Positions 34,592 to 46,524 of a stretch of 64,000 nt of DNA are shown here, in pieces. Numbering within the stretch: position 1 is the stretch's first letter; every line of letters begins with the position of its first letter. This DNA is from Prosopocoilus inquinatus. Taxonomy: Eukaryota; Arthropoda; Insecta; Coleoptera; Lucanidae. Location of the stretch: positions 27,363,946-27,427,945 of the forward strand of contig CM069874.1 of the NCBI GenBank assembly GCA_036172665.1. Reading direction: 5' to 3'. A program made the translations under genes and the position numbers. The notes under the pieces were generated by a model. It searched no databases and was not told the origin of the DNA. It saw nothing but the letters and a program-made list of their open reading frames with translations.

Positions 34592-36020
34592 ATTTGAAGC
34601 AGGGTTGGAAAGTTTAAAACAGACTGTTGAAAACATAGTGTTTAAAACACCGAATTAAAAACATACCATCTGTTTTAAACAAAACGTTTTAAATATGTTT
34701 TTTCTAATGTTTTAAATTCATTTTTTTAGTTTTAAGCTAATAAGAGAATAATTTTGATTAAGTGTTTTATTTTTTGAACATAATACTGTGTAACCAGAAG
34801 CTACAATTGTTTTAATAACTGTAGACAATGCGTGGCTGAGCTGCTGACGTGATTACTACACTATAGCTCTGATTTGAACTAAATTTGAATTGAATTAGAT
34901 TGATTATAATCAGTTCATTAATTATTACTGATCACTAGAATAATACTTATATTGCAAAATTTTAAAATACCTTTTCAATATTTAACTTTTTATTATTTCG
35001 CTAAATTTTTAAACATAGTGGGTCCTCCGCTTCCCTGCTCATACTATGGGCTAACTGGATGAGTTATTATGTAGCAAACTAGCTTGAATTAGTCAATCCT
35101 AATGCAATGTTAGATCAAAAAGCGATCGTAGGATGTCGCTGTTTAAACTATTTATAACGTTATCGTTTCATTTGTCTTCATTGAATTTCTACCATGTGTC
35201 CCAAGGCCGTATATTCGCCCTTCTAGAATTTTAACGTTTGTTTAAAATTTGAAAACGTTAAATTAAACAAAAATTTAATTTGAATTTTCATACATATACT
35301 TACTGATTTTCGATTTCGCCGGAAGTAATATCAACTTTGTTATTTTAAATGGAACATTCTACATATTTTACATATTTGGAATTTTTGTTTTCCAGTCTTG
35401 AAAGCCACGAGTCATGTATTTTAGTTCTAATGCGATCAAGTAATTTGAAAAATTATTTCTTTGGAGTGTATTTGATTTTAGTTTTTATTGGGAATGTTTT
35501 TCTTAGTATGTTGATACCAAATACTTCATACTTTCTTTAAAAATCATTTAAAACACCGCAACCGTAGATCCTAAATAAAACAAACTCTGCTTTAAATTAT
35601 TTAGAGGTATATTCTGTAACAAAACCGTTAAATTTAAAAGAGTGTTAAATTTTGTTGCTACGGTAACAAGGAATCCTCCCCTTAAATTATTATCAAAGTA
35701 CATACATTATTTTTAAAAGGGTACATAACCTAACATTACAAACTTCATCTTTCTTTTAATTAGAGGTCGAATTTGAATAAATTCTTCTTTTTGCACAAAT
35801 ATCAAATAATAATAATATGTACAGATAAAATGGCGACATCCTACGATTGCTGATCGAGGTTTCCACTGCAATAAAAAAAAAATTGCAACAAAATGTTTAA
35901 TGTGTACCTTTTTATATAAGCTGTAAGGGCATTTTAAACATGTTTTAAACAAAACAAAACTGTTTAAAAAGTTTTGTTCTTTTAAAAAAAGAACACTTTT
36001 TTTCCAACCTTGATTTGAAG
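34592..36020. mobile_element. Non-autonomous hAT-type element, 8-bp TSD ATTTGAAG
   Basis: The element 34600-36012 has a left end CAGGGTTGGAAAG and a right end that reads CAAGGTTGGAAAA on the minus strand. ATTTGAAG is duplicated exactly on both sides (34592-34599 and 36013-36020). TIRs starting CA(G/A)GG with 8-bp duplications are hAT hallmarks. Both subterminal ~100 bases carry many GTTTTAAAC / GTTTAAAAC motifs, likely transposase binding sites. At about 1.4 kb it has no transposase ORF. Inside, two inverted GCGACATC modules (35113 and 35822) suggest a nested second element. Confidence 0.87.
35113..35853. repeat. Possible nested element bounded by inverted GCGACATC modules
   Basis: GATCAAAAAGCGATCGTAGG at 35113 is mirrored by ATGGCGACATCCTACGATTG near 35830. 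The same ~38-base module occurs at 26468, 26761, 32256 and 46946. Between them the sequence is AT-rich without a recognised gene. The right module is followed by TGATCGAGGTTTCCACTGCA, matching the arms at 26.3 and 47.1 kb. Confidence 0.5.
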
Positions 36021-36362
36021 TTAACTCTGGTTTGGTATACAGAGCGCAACGTAGGAAATCCCATGTTAATTTAAATGTGCTCGAATATTGGCCTCTCTAA
36101 TTGTTTAATAGCAAAATTTCATTTAGGTTTCTTAAAGTACTCTTCAAAATGAATCTGTCTGTGTAGTTTGAGAATTTTTCATTCGCTCAGTTTCAAAATA
36201 TTAAAAAAAAAGGTTTGGTGATGAAGTTTAATTTAGAGCAAACTATTAGCATCGCTTTTATCAGCGAATGTTAAGATGAATTACTAGAAAAGCTTTTTCT
36301 ATCAATCTATTTTCAACAAAAACTAGAATAATTAAGCATAGGTATAGTCTTTCACAATCATT

Positions 36363-36583
36363 GACCGTGCTGATAGTTTAGTATAAAATGAATTTAGTTA
36401 CTGAATCTCGAAACTAAACAAATGAAACATTTTCAAACTGCTCAGGCAGATTCATCTTGGAGAGTACTTTAAAAAACCTTAATGGAATTTTGCTGTAAAA
36501 TAATTAGAAAACCAATATTTGAACACCTTTAAATTAACAAGGGATTTCCTAGGTTGCGTTCTTTAACGCAGCACCCTCTATAA
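36363..36583. repeat. Dispersed repeat, copy 2 of 2 (see 8279)
   Basis: Same orientation as 8279-8478, with a ~25-base extra stretch near 36390-36420. It ends TTGCGTTCTTTAACGCAGCA then CCCTCTATA, a small inverted terminus also seen in the other copy. Confidence 0.75.
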
Positions 36584-36845
36584 CCAACAGTTAATAAATT
36601 ACTGGCTTAAACTTATACTGAGCAACTGAGTCTTAAAACGTCGGAAAAAATTAATTTAATCATGTTCACTTATTCAACCCTTTCTTTTGACATTTGAAAA
36701 ATCTTTTCAATAATTTATCATAAAGACTTATTATTTTGTTGGTAGCGCAAAACTTTCAAATTATTGATCTCTCCTTCCGTCGTAGACGACTTTAATTCAG
36801 TGATCGGGTGTTTTTTATGCGCAACACCAAAAAGAAACGATCGTA

Positions 36846-37147
36846 TTAAGCCGCGTCCACATCAATAATAATTTGCGTTGTGTGTTATATTTTGAAATCT
36901 GGATAAAATATTTGCGGCACAAAAATAAATCTGGTAAGTATTTTATGTTTGCAAGATAATCGTCCTCAATGACACTACTGTGCGACACAAATCTCTTTGA
37001 AGTTGCAGGAAAACCGACAGTATAAGGTATAGCGTACGTTTTTCGTCACTAAATTATTTATATACATTTCTATGCGGCACACAGTCCATACCAATAAAAA
37101 TTTCGACGAACACGAGCAAATTTTTATTGATGTGGACGCGGCTTTAG
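36846..37147. mobile_element. MITE with TTAAGCCGCGTCCACATC ends
   Basis: The left end TTAAGCCGCGTCCACATCAA continues TAATAATTTGC. It is mirrored at the right end, complement CTAAAGCCGCGTCCACATCA then ATAAAAATTTGC. The inverted repeat is about 32 bp and the ~240-base interior is non-coding. Possible TA or TTA target duplication. Confidence 0.8.
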
Positions 37148-37199
37148 ATAGAAAGTTTCATCGAAAATCTATGTAGCCCAGACAGCACGCAACACTCTT

Positions 37200-37450
37200 A
37201 TTTAAAAGCAGCCAGCAACTGAAAGTCCTGCAGACGTAAAGAGGTGACTGACCAAAGAAAACCCAGAGGCACTAACCAAGTAACGTGGAATGTTCCCAAT
37301 GCTGTATGCGTGCACGAAGTATCGACCTCCGACGATATTGGCGAACGTAAAATCGGCCCGTCTCTCTTCATCGGCCATCCGAATTCGTGGCTTTCGTCTC
37401 GTTCGTTTTACGTAAGAGACCATCGAGACGGAGTCATGGATGACGCGACC
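37200..37450. promoter_or_regulatory. GC-richer island, function unknown
   Basis: A sharp local rise in GC and CG content inside the long FNDC3 intron, directly after a MITE. Frames are open on both strands (plus 37244-37588; minus 37202-37423 with an ATG context starting MADEERRADFTFANIVGGRY), but I recognise no protein. It could be an internal promoter, a conserved non-coding element, or a decayed exon. Confidence 0.25.
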
Positions 37451-38003
37451 TTTGTGGGAATCTTGTCATTATCTTACTTTTTAATGAGATTCATGCAAGA
37501 TGCGCTGTGTACAAGCCTATGCTGTTTCTTTATTTTTGTTCAGAAATGTTGTCCAAAAGATTTCAAATCTTTGAAAATAAAGGTATAATCAAGGTTGGTA
37601 GATCTGGACTGTGTATTAAGAGGTTGCCTTGATCTAGAGGGGAAGGTTTGGGTACGTCGGTTTGGGTACATAACTCGTTACGTCACGTAAAAAATGCCAT
37701 TGAGGATGCTAATCCGGTTTTCACATTAAATGTATAATAAAGAAGACCACAGAATTGATTCCATTTTTAGTGAATTAGATTAAGATTTAAGAGACATATT
37801 AAAGCTTACTCTACTTACTTAATTGCGACAGATAGAAGTTGCGCGTGACATCATAAGTTATTTTTCCGAGTGGGTATGTTTCAAACTACATATTTGCTTG
37901 CTTTGCTTTGCACAGTCCACGCCCATTTTGCCTTTTGGTGTTAACCATTCCAGGCACCCGCTTGTTAATATTGAGCAATAAACAGACAAAACAAATGTCC
38001 ATA

Positions 38004-38097
38004 GCCCTGGTGGGATTGGATCTCACGCAGCAACGTTGCCCGACTTCCAAAGTCGGCTAAGCTTCCCGCTCGGCCGCGCTACAGTCCAACTCCACCT
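38004..38097 (-). repeat. tRNA-like sequence, probable SINE head or tRNA pseudogene
   Basis: On the minus strand it has an A-box-like segment (GTAGCGCGGCCGAGCGGGAA), an anticodon-like arm CCGAC-TTTGGAA-GTCGG, and a GCAACGTTGC mini-hairpin in the variable-arm position. A degenerate B box/T arm (GTGAG-ATCCAAT-CCCAC) follows. The acceptor stem pairs poorly and the B box lacks GGTTCGA, so a working tRNA is unlikely. A class-II tRNA-derived SINE head is the likeliest reading. Confidence 0.5.
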
Positions 38098-38261
38098 CTA
38101 AATTCCATGGACATGGCTTAACCACAGATTCCTGGCCTCAAAATACGATGATTTAACCAAACTTACCTATATCCTTAATAGTCTTGTTAAGCCCGTATTC
38201 TTGTTCAAAGTTCTTGAAGAGAAAGTTAATGTTTCTCATAACAAAGAAACGCCTGAACCGA

Positions 38262-38410
38262 TTTGAATGAAATTTGGTGTGAAGTCCCACAAGAAGTTAA
38301 GTCATATTTACAGATGCTTCTTGTTACTCGCAGTGAACCGCTAACGTGAAAAACAGGGTTTCCACAACACATAACTTTTTGAGGTTCGGAAGATAATTTT
38401 AATTAATAAA
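38262..38410 (-). repeat. Dispersed retroelement-like fragment, copy 2 of 2
   Basis: Reverse-complement match to 15460-15612. On the minus strand it continues CAAATTTCATTCAAATCGGT then TCAGGCGTTTCTTTG, a phrase typical near insect non-LTR retrotransposon 3' ends. No protein is encoded. Confidence 0.5.
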
Positions 38411-39707
38411 TTTTTAGGAAGAAACCCTCGATAGGAAACTTTTTCGTATCTTTGTTAACTCTTGATATTTCTTACGGTTTAGTCACAAAATAAGAAAATG
38501 TAAGTGACTGCAGCATTTGTTATTGAAAATATATACCTCGTTGCTTTCTCTACCACATATTTCTTAGAAGGGTTTTGTTTTAATTGTAGCAATTGGCTCT
38601 TTCCGTTGCATTCACATATGTATTTATTTGAAAGTTGAATTCATTTTCCGTTTCTTGGTTCTCTTAAATTTCCAGCCAGTTATTTTTTCTCTCTTCCACA
38701 GTTTTGTTATCATTTTTCTTCTTTCTTTGTATTTGTTATAATGTTCTAGATTTTTAGTGCTTGGTTACTTTTTCCTGTTTTCGTTCTTGTCATTATACGG
38801 TCTGTTCCGTAACCCCCACTAAAGATTCAAGTAGTACACTCCAGCATCACTTTAAGATTCCAAAAAATAAAAATAAAAATTAAAAAAAGTTGACAGCGCT
38901 GTTACCGTGTGTGTACATATGTACGTACTTACTTAAACTGCATACTTGTAATAAGAAGGCTATAGGGAAAATGTAAATTTGAAATTGTTGCCTATTAAAC
39001 ATTCACTTTTTTTTCTTGTCAGAGCAGGCCGTGTTCTCGTTTCCTCGACAATCTGACATGAAAAATTTTATGACAATTCCACACCAGTAATCTGACTATA
39101 CTGCCAAATACGAAGAAGCACCCATTTGCGACCGACTCTGACATAAATAATGTACCTACTACTGCAGTCAGGGTGGTGTGAATATACTAAAATCATAAAC
39201 TTGAAATAGAAAATAAACATAACCGTTTCATCTGACGTCTGTATTTCATTGTGATACCAACAAAAGTGTCGTCCTAACTAGGCTACTCTCACGAGAAAAA
39301 AGAGTGAATGCTTAATAGCTGCTACTTCATTGCAGACGGTAGATAACGATTTGCTTAAATGACTTTTTTTATTGAAGATATAAATGTTTTGTTTCACGTT
39401 TTCATTCCGGTTTGTCTATAATTCAGTGGAAAGATACCAACTTTAGTCAGCTCGTACAAGGAAACTGAGCTGCATAGAAGATTTTCTTTTTCAGTTTTGA
39501 GTTCATTTTTCACAAACGAAAAAGTTTAGCTGAAACCTTAGTGATGGTTTCGAGACACGCTGTATAAGTAACATATTGATTGTTATTGATCCATATCGTG
39601 TATTAAATCGTTCATCCTTGCTAACTTTTTTATTTTTAATGATAGGAATACAGAAGTTAGCAATAATTCTCTGATTCTTATCATCATTCAGAATTTCTAA
39701 TCATAAG

Positions 39708-40110
39708 AACAATTGAAAGGGTCAGTGCAAGAAGTAGCTAACACTGTTGTTTCCGAGCTATTGTAAACTGAATATTTCACTACACTTCCAAATTCTTATT
39801 TATTTAGGCATTTGATTTTTTTTTTTGGAGACAGAGATACATTGGAGTACAATAAAAAGCCAAAGTTCAAATTCAGAAAATTTGCCTTGAAAAATAATAC
39901 AAAATTGGTTTGGACTTGTTTTGGCCACTTTTTACACTTAATTTCGGTAATATAATTTGAGATTAAAAAAAACTTTGTACTTACTATTTTCATCGGACAA
40001 GAACAAACTTCAATTACAAAAGTAACGTATGGCTCGAAGAATATTTTTTCCATTTTGTTTATAAAAGTAACGTATGGCTCTTTAAATTTCAAATCTCAGT
40101 TGGTTGTGCA
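39708..40110. repeat. Dispersed repeat of unknown class, copy 2 of 2
   Basis: Partner of 24226-24600. A small internal duplication of AAAAGTAACGTATGGCTC (near 40017 and 40065) is specific to this copy. Confidence 0.75.
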
Positions 40111-40757
40111 AAAAATTTATTAATTTAAGTAAATATCTGTCAAAGGTAAGCTTTAAATGAGAAAATTACCGCAAATTATAATTTATTTTGCGGATACCTA
40201 TATTGTTTTATTTCTCTACCAATGTTACATGTCAATGTCAACTGTTCTGAGTTGGCAGTACTTAATTTAAGGTGGCATGACTGAATAATTTCCTGTCATC
40301 TGTCATGATCTGTTCCATATCCGGTTTTAATCTGTCAAAAGAAGAATATATTTTGATTATAGCTGCGATAAGTGAACGGTCGAAGTGGTCAGACCAAATC
40401 AAGTGATCACTTTTCTCAATTGGTTATTGGTCGAGGGTTTAGTCGGACCGTTGACTTGACGATTTTGTGCAATTTGACCGTTCACTTAACTCGGCCGAAG
40501 TCGTTATAGCAGTAAACAATGGCAGTAAATGTAGGTGACAGCCTATCATCTGACAGTTCGGCGGAAATAATAAATTACTGAATCATGTTTGTAAACTACC
40601 ACACGGAGAAAAATTCTAAGTCAAATATACATTAGAATTTTTACTGTAATTATGGTTAATCCTATTTTAAATTATTGTAATTTATACACGCGCCTCAGTA
40701 ATTTTTTACATTATTTTGAAGTAAGCAATTGAGATATTTCAAACGTAATAAACTGTA

Positions 40758-41590
40758 TACCGGGTGGAAAGTTTAAAACCCGAACATAGCAAACTTGCAT
40801 TGAAAACTACGTTTCTGTAGATTAGTGCTCGCCATTTAAAGGTGCAAAAATGTTAATGGTATGAAAGGAAAGAGAAAATTAAGGCCAATATTATCGTGAT
40901 AAAATTATTCGTAAATATTAATACATTCAGAATAAGAATTTAGTTTTCAAATTTTAAATAAAAAATTTAGTCACCTATGTGAGATTTGAAACTGTGAGTT
41001 ATTTTCAGTTAACGGAAAATAATTTATACGTCAGTCAAAAAGTATTATGATTATGAAGCTATAATAACAGGTACTCTTATCGTTTAAGTTACAATGATTG
41101 TTTCTTTATTAGAATAACTTTATTCTGCGTCTTAGCATACACTGTTCAAGAATACAGTATAACATAAAACTGTAAAGAATATTTACACGAATTACACATG
41201 AATTCCATAAATTCAGTTGCCATCATTTTTTTTCAAAATTAAGGAGAAAGTAGGAATGTATTTTATGAAACAATGAGAGCAAATAAATAAATCATAAGTT
41301 TTTCATCATCAGTATGTTTTATGAAAAAAATTCTGGTTATTGAGTTGCAAACTTCAAATCTGACATACTAAGGCGACTACATTTTTCATTTGAAATTTGA
41401 AAATTTGATTTTCATTCCAAAAGTTTTACTGCAATATAAATAATTTTAACACGATAATATTGACCTTAATTTTCTCTTTCCTTTCATACCATTACCATTT
41501 TTGTATCTTTAAATGGCGAACAGTAATTTACAGAAACTTAGTTCTCAATGCAAATTGTCTATGTTCGGGTTTGAAACATTCCACCCGGTA
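40758..41590. mobile_element. Foldback element C (~0.83 kb), TACCGGGTGGAAAG ends
   Basis: The left arm TACCGGGTGGAAAGTTTAAA continues about 165 bases. It is mirrored at about 41430-41590 (right end CATTCCACCCGGTA). Matching blocks include CATGCCATTTAAAG-type sequence (GCTCGCCATTTAAAGGTGCA / TATCTTTAAATGGCGAAC) and GGTATGAAAGGAAAGAGAAA / TTTCTCTTTCCTTTCATACC. TA flanks are present. No gene is inside. Confidence 0.85.
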
Positions 41591-42731
41591 TATTACAGTT
41601 TGTGGTGGTAATTTTACATTACACAATTGTTATTTTTACGATATATGTTCAAATTTCTAAATGTACGTATATGTGCTGTCGTCAATTTACAATTTTTATT
41701 GCAAATCTCTACAAAAAGTTACATTACACTAAAATAATTGTATAGACACATGCTGTCACAATACGAATTCGCGTGTGCTGTAAAATCTATTGCAATTGCA
41801 ATAGAGTTTACAGAATATTTTTTTCCGTGCAAACATAGAAATATACTAATGTAGGGATTTTTTTGTGGCTAACCCCGGACACTTGATATTGACCACTTGT
41901 ACTTGATATTAGAGAATAATACTACAGTGCCATCAATTAAATTCTTGTTTAAAGTAGGCTGTGAATTTTACTGAATGCATTGTAGCATTTATTCTCTAAC
42001 ATTAAATATTTATTGGTAGACTGACAAACAATACAGGCATCAGTAACATTTTTTATAATTTGGGGTAATTAGTAATTATCCCTTCAAAATTGAAAACTAT
42101 AGAAAAACCGCAATTTATTCGGTTAAAAATAGGTCAGACTGCGAATCATTCACCTGTTTTGTTTCTCCTCCTTCCCTTTTCCAACATGTTTTCGAAACGG
42201 TAAACAAATGTTAAATGCGAACATCCAGCCGCATAAGGACACGTTAATTAATCGCAGAGCGTAAAAAGCAAATTATTAATAAGAATCGAACCGTAATTAG
42301 CAATTAGTAACTGTCGAGCAAACGTTTGTAATGAAGTTGTAGAGTGAGGAGTTGCTAATAAATAATTATGGCGATGCGGCGGTAACTCTGAAAACGCACG
42401 GGAGTTAATTAAGCAAATAATGGCAAACATTAATTATCTCACAAATATTGTTGCGCTCAGGGTTGTGGAAATAAATATGGATGCTCAACTCACGGTCCGG
42501 TGATATCATTGTTTATGACACAAGAACGTGACCGTAAATACGTTTCTGAATGAGAATCTCGAGTAATAAAATCTTCAATTCACACCGGTGATGTTTATGA
42601 GCTTCACCAATGTCATAAATTGATTTTTTTTTCTTTGAGAAAAGTTTAAAATTATTGGGTGATAACATAACATGAATCCACATCGAATATTGAAAATGGG
42701 AAATTATAAATTTAATATTTAAATTTCTTTT

Positions 42732-42890
42732 TTAAGCCTTGTTCTCACGATAACAGTTTTTGTGATATCTACCTATTGAAGTGTAAATATCTTGAAAGTT
42801 CTGTGGCGATAGATTGAGAGTGACTGTGAAGACATTTTTAACGATACTTTTTTTGGCTATAGTTGGTTACATCGTGTAAACGAGGCTTTA
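42732..42890. mobile_element. Short MITE, TTAAGCCTTGTTCTCACGAT ends
   Basis: The left end TTAAGCCTTGTTCTCACGAT is mirrored at the right (complement TAAAGCCTCGTTTACACGAT). The inverted repeat is about 20 bp with three to four mismatches. The TTAAGCC start resembles the 36846 MITE. Confidence 0.6.
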
Positions 42891-43604
42891 GAAAAAATAA
42901 ATAAATATTTAGTTTGAAAGACAACAAAGCAGCTTGTTGGAAAATTTCTTAAGCTTTTTTTTCATGATGACAGTATTCTCACGAAAATTGCTGGATTGAA
43001 TCTAATAATCTTCATTTTCACAATAATACTTTCGAATTATATCATCGCGTAAATACATCTTAGGGTGAAAGCGACTGTCAAGTGATGGTTTCTGTTAGTT
43101 GCTTTCATCGCGAAAATGAAGTTTTGTTAGACCTAACATGAGAGGTGAGTCGCTACCAACCTGAGTCGTAACAAGATTGAGCTAAGGAAATTAACTCCAT
43201 CACAACCAGCTGCTTAGTCGTGACGGACGTGAGGGATTATTAAACGCGAAAAATTGAACACCACTTAAGCTGGACCCTAGATTAAGAAAGGATTAAGAAC
43301 AAACAAATCATATAAGCAAAGGTTAACTCTCTCCTGATAGTTGTATCTAAAGTGGGTGGCACTGATCCAGTCCTGCGTGTGGGAAGCCACTGGTAATAAA
43401 AGCATGCTTAAGTAAACGAATCCACGCTAATTACTGCTAATGAAAACCTAGCCGGTGACATTTTATCTAAACCGCAACAACCGTACGTGCTATAATAATA
43501 GCCCAACGTTTCCAGTGTAATTTAATGCATCGATATGAACAACACAAAGTGCGAGATAACACATTATCAGGATTTATGTATTGGCCACGTAATTTGCGTG
43601 GCGA

Positions 43605-43620
43605 TGCGCGCGCGCGCGCC
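43605..43620. repeat. (CG)n tract
   Basis: An uninterrupted alternating GC run, striking in AT-rich DNA. It is about 115 bases before the candidate exon at 43735. Such tracts favour Z-DNA. Confidence 0.8.
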
Positions 43621-43734
43621 ATTTGTATGCCACATGTTCGTTGATAACAAAATAGTTGTATTACTTGTCATATCTGCGGCACATATGTTGTTTGCCTTGT
43701 GCATCGAGCAAATACGGACACTTCATCGATCGGG

Positions 43735-43812
43735 ATGACGGAAGATAAGGGTGAGAAAGCGGCCGTGACCACCATTAAAATCACGTTGAAATCCACGGAG
43801 CAGAATGTTATG
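43735..43812 (+). CDS. Candidate alternative first coding exon (26 codons)
   Basis: ATG at 43735 opens MTEDKGEKAAVTTIKITLKS then TEQNVM, followed directly by a donor GTAACT at 43813, leaving phase 0. The codons are GC-richer at third positions than the surrounding DNA, and the sequence sits in a CpG-richer stretch (about 43140-43860) with a CG tract. The next recognised FNDC3 exon at 47959 also starts at phase 0, so splicing would give an in-frame isoform bypassing the 17569 exon. I recognise no domain; the TIKITLKS segment could equally start a ubiquitin-like fold in an unrelated nested gene. The donor is only moderately strong. Confidence 0.4.
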
Positions 43813-44079
43813 GTAACTATTTTTAGACCATGTTCTTCAGTGTAATTTGACACCGGTCGGTACCATACGGATTTTTTTGTAGCTTTTCATAACCAATTGA
43901 TGCCGCTAGAAATTGATTTAATCGTATGGTAATGTTCATAAAAAAAGGTAAACCATCAGGATAATTTCATAATTAAGTTACCGTAGTGTCTAGTACATGT
44001 TTAATCTAAGTACAAAAGTTTCAGATAAGATTTTCAAATTTTTATGTAATGTATTACATTACGGAGAAAACGATAACAT

Positions 44080-44081
<2 letters not shown>

Positions 44082-44122
<41 letters not shown>
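44082..44122. repeat. (ATT)n microsatellite
   Basis: About thirteen consecutive ATT units, the longest simple repeat in the window. Confidence 0.95.
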
Positions 44123-44294
44123 GAACATTCTTGAATTTAGAATGAGAACTTTGCTGTCGATCCAAATCAAACACATTTTAAATTAGAAATATAATGTTAT
44201 AAATAAGTTGGCACTGTTTATAGGCATTTATATTAATCGATTAATCTTCTAAGCAAGTGGTTTGCAAACGAATAATATTAACTTTAATCCCGCC

Positions 44295-44690
44295 ACTCAC
44301 TAGAGAACATGCTAAGCAACATGTTTGTCAACATATCTTCTAATGACCACACATTGCGAAATGCATTTCAAACTTCAGTTGTTTTAAAACACTTCCTCTG
44401 AAGTGGGTACTAATTATATTAGAAGTTTTATCAAAGCAACAGAAAGTGGTACCTACTGTGGACCTAACAATAGCAACGGAAGAAAACTAAGAATAAAAGA
44501 ACACATCATATGTGTTTAAGTTCAATTAACTATCAGCGAGTAACAATGCCATATACGTAGCAATAAGCTCAGGATCGCGTGATGGCTTTTGGGTATTTTT
44601 CCGGGAGCCTGCAACTTGACCAAACTGTCAACACATATACGAACTTGTTGCTAAGAACCATGTTGCCGGACATGTTCCCTAATGAGTGGC
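44295..44690. mobile_element. Candidate MITE, CCACTCACTAGAGAACATG ends
   Basis: The left end (C)CACTCACTAGAGAACATG is mirrored at the right (CATGTTCCCTAATGAGTGG). Weaker inner matches follow (CTAAGCAAC / GTTGCTAAG). No target duplication was found. Confidence 0.5.
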
Positions 44691-45594
44691 CTGCTTTAGG
44701 GACAAAATAAGTCTGGAGACCTGAAACAATTGAAATTGCAGGGATAGCAGTTGTTTAAGTAAATAAAGGGGCGAGGTTAACTTATAGGGCTAACGACTAA
44801 TGGATCTAAAAGCCTAACACTATTCACCAGGAAAAAGAATTCAGGCCTCTTAGTGTTGGACGCTTTTTACAACGAATGTACTATTTATTCCTGCCTGTTA
44901 TTGAGTGAGAGGGAAAGGAGTGCAATGCGAGGATTCGCACTTCGCAGTAATGATTGTAGACGAGGCTGATACAGTCTGAGTACTAAATTTTCATACCGTT
45001 CATTAAGCAAGTGGCCCGAATTCTTTTCCCTGCTAATGACTAAAATCTCTGAAAGTTGTTTAACCTGGTGATATCGGCGTTGCAGATTAAACATGCGTTT
45101 TCTCTTAAATATCTTTACAAAGTATAGTGAAGACAGTCTATAATACAAGGCCCAACCTCTTATACATATGTTGACATATGGTTGTATCAAATAAATTGTA
45201 ATCATTGATAATTACACTCCTTATTCCCCGATTATTACCATTTGCTGCCTGTGCATTAAAATGTATGTTATCCTGTACTGGTGTACACTAGTGTAACACC
45301 CGACATACATATTTAATTTAGATTTCGAAAGAAAATTCAAAAATGTAAGAATACTGTAAAATTGGAAAGTAGTGTGTATAAACCATTCCTTATTTATTTG
45401 TCGTCGAAGGAGGCTGTGATTTTATCTTAATAGGTTGGCTGTTAGTTAATGATGGTATTCAGAAATATTTAAATTTAACGATTTCAAAATTTAAGTTTAA
45501 GTTAAAAAAAACTTCAAGGGAAAAGTTAAATCGTGCTATTTAGAAAGCAAACTTAAGTAACTGCAACTCTTTAATATTTTAAACCCTAAAATTT

Positions 45595-45946
45595 AAGCCC
45601 GGTTTCATAATCGAACTAAACGAAATTTTAAATTAAAAGTTACATTTCTATGTGTAAATAACTATATTTTCGCATTTTGACATCTGACTGTGACTTTAAT
45701 TTTAAAGTCTCCTTTAATTCGATTATAAAACCGACCCTTAAAGTATTAAAGCGAAAATGCGATTCTGAACGATTCGTTAATCTTAAATTTTAAAGTTTAG
45801 ATCGATTTTCATAATATAATAAAGTAGATTTTAAAATTAAAGTCACATTCTGATTTGTAAAAAGAACAGGTTTCCGCGTCTGTTTGTACATCTGATTGTA
45901 ACTTTAATTTCAAAGCGTACTTTAATTCGATTATGAAACAGCCTTA
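45595..45946. mobile_element. Two adjacent palindromic MITEs, GGTTTCATAATCGA arms
   Basis: The first palindrome is 45595-45739: GCCCGGTTTCATAATCGAAC on the left, TTCGATTATAAAACCGACCC on the right. The second is about 45797-45946: GATCGATTTTCATAAT on the left, TTCGATTATGAAACAGCC on the right. They share arm sequences and central blocks (AGTTACATTTC/AGTCACATTCTG; CATCTGACTGTGACTTTAAT/CATCTGATTGTAACTTTAAT). The second copy is therefore a tandem relative of the first. Confidence 0.7.
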
Positions 45947-46524
45947 ACGAGTTAAACTTACCTAAATTTTGTTTTTGAATAACACCATAAATTGGACAAA
46001 TTTAATTTAATAAGGTGTTAATAACATACGTCAAAATCTCAAAATGTTACGTTTTTGCCAAATCAGATGGATTAAGGGTTGTTTTCAATTATGTAAATTT
46101 GGATTAGATGAATACACGTCGTGATGAAATGTTACATCATTCCCTAATTGGAAATAACCTTAAAATTTAAAATAATATGTCACATTATATCTCATTTGCA
46201 CCACTATAAACTAACTTTAACCGGCGCTTATTTCCCACAGGAACAATTATTGTAACAAAAGTTTCTATGGAGTTAACTGGAGCTTAAATTTTAACTAAAA
46301 GTTTCATATATTTTTTAAGTTGTGCAGTTATAAAAAACAATAAAATATATTATCGGCACTGCCATAGCCACATTAAAGAAATCTACTTATTTTTTTATTT
46401 TGTTTCATTTTTATTTGCCCTACTTAAAACAAGTCATTTTGAAAATTTTCAAGAACCGACAGATATATCCCCATAAAATGAAAGAAAAGTTAGTGAACAT
46501 CTGTAATTATATCTCACTCGTTTA

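Noticed and set aside
44885..45205. 106-codon minus-strand frame
   Set aside because: No recognised protein family and no promoter or splice support.
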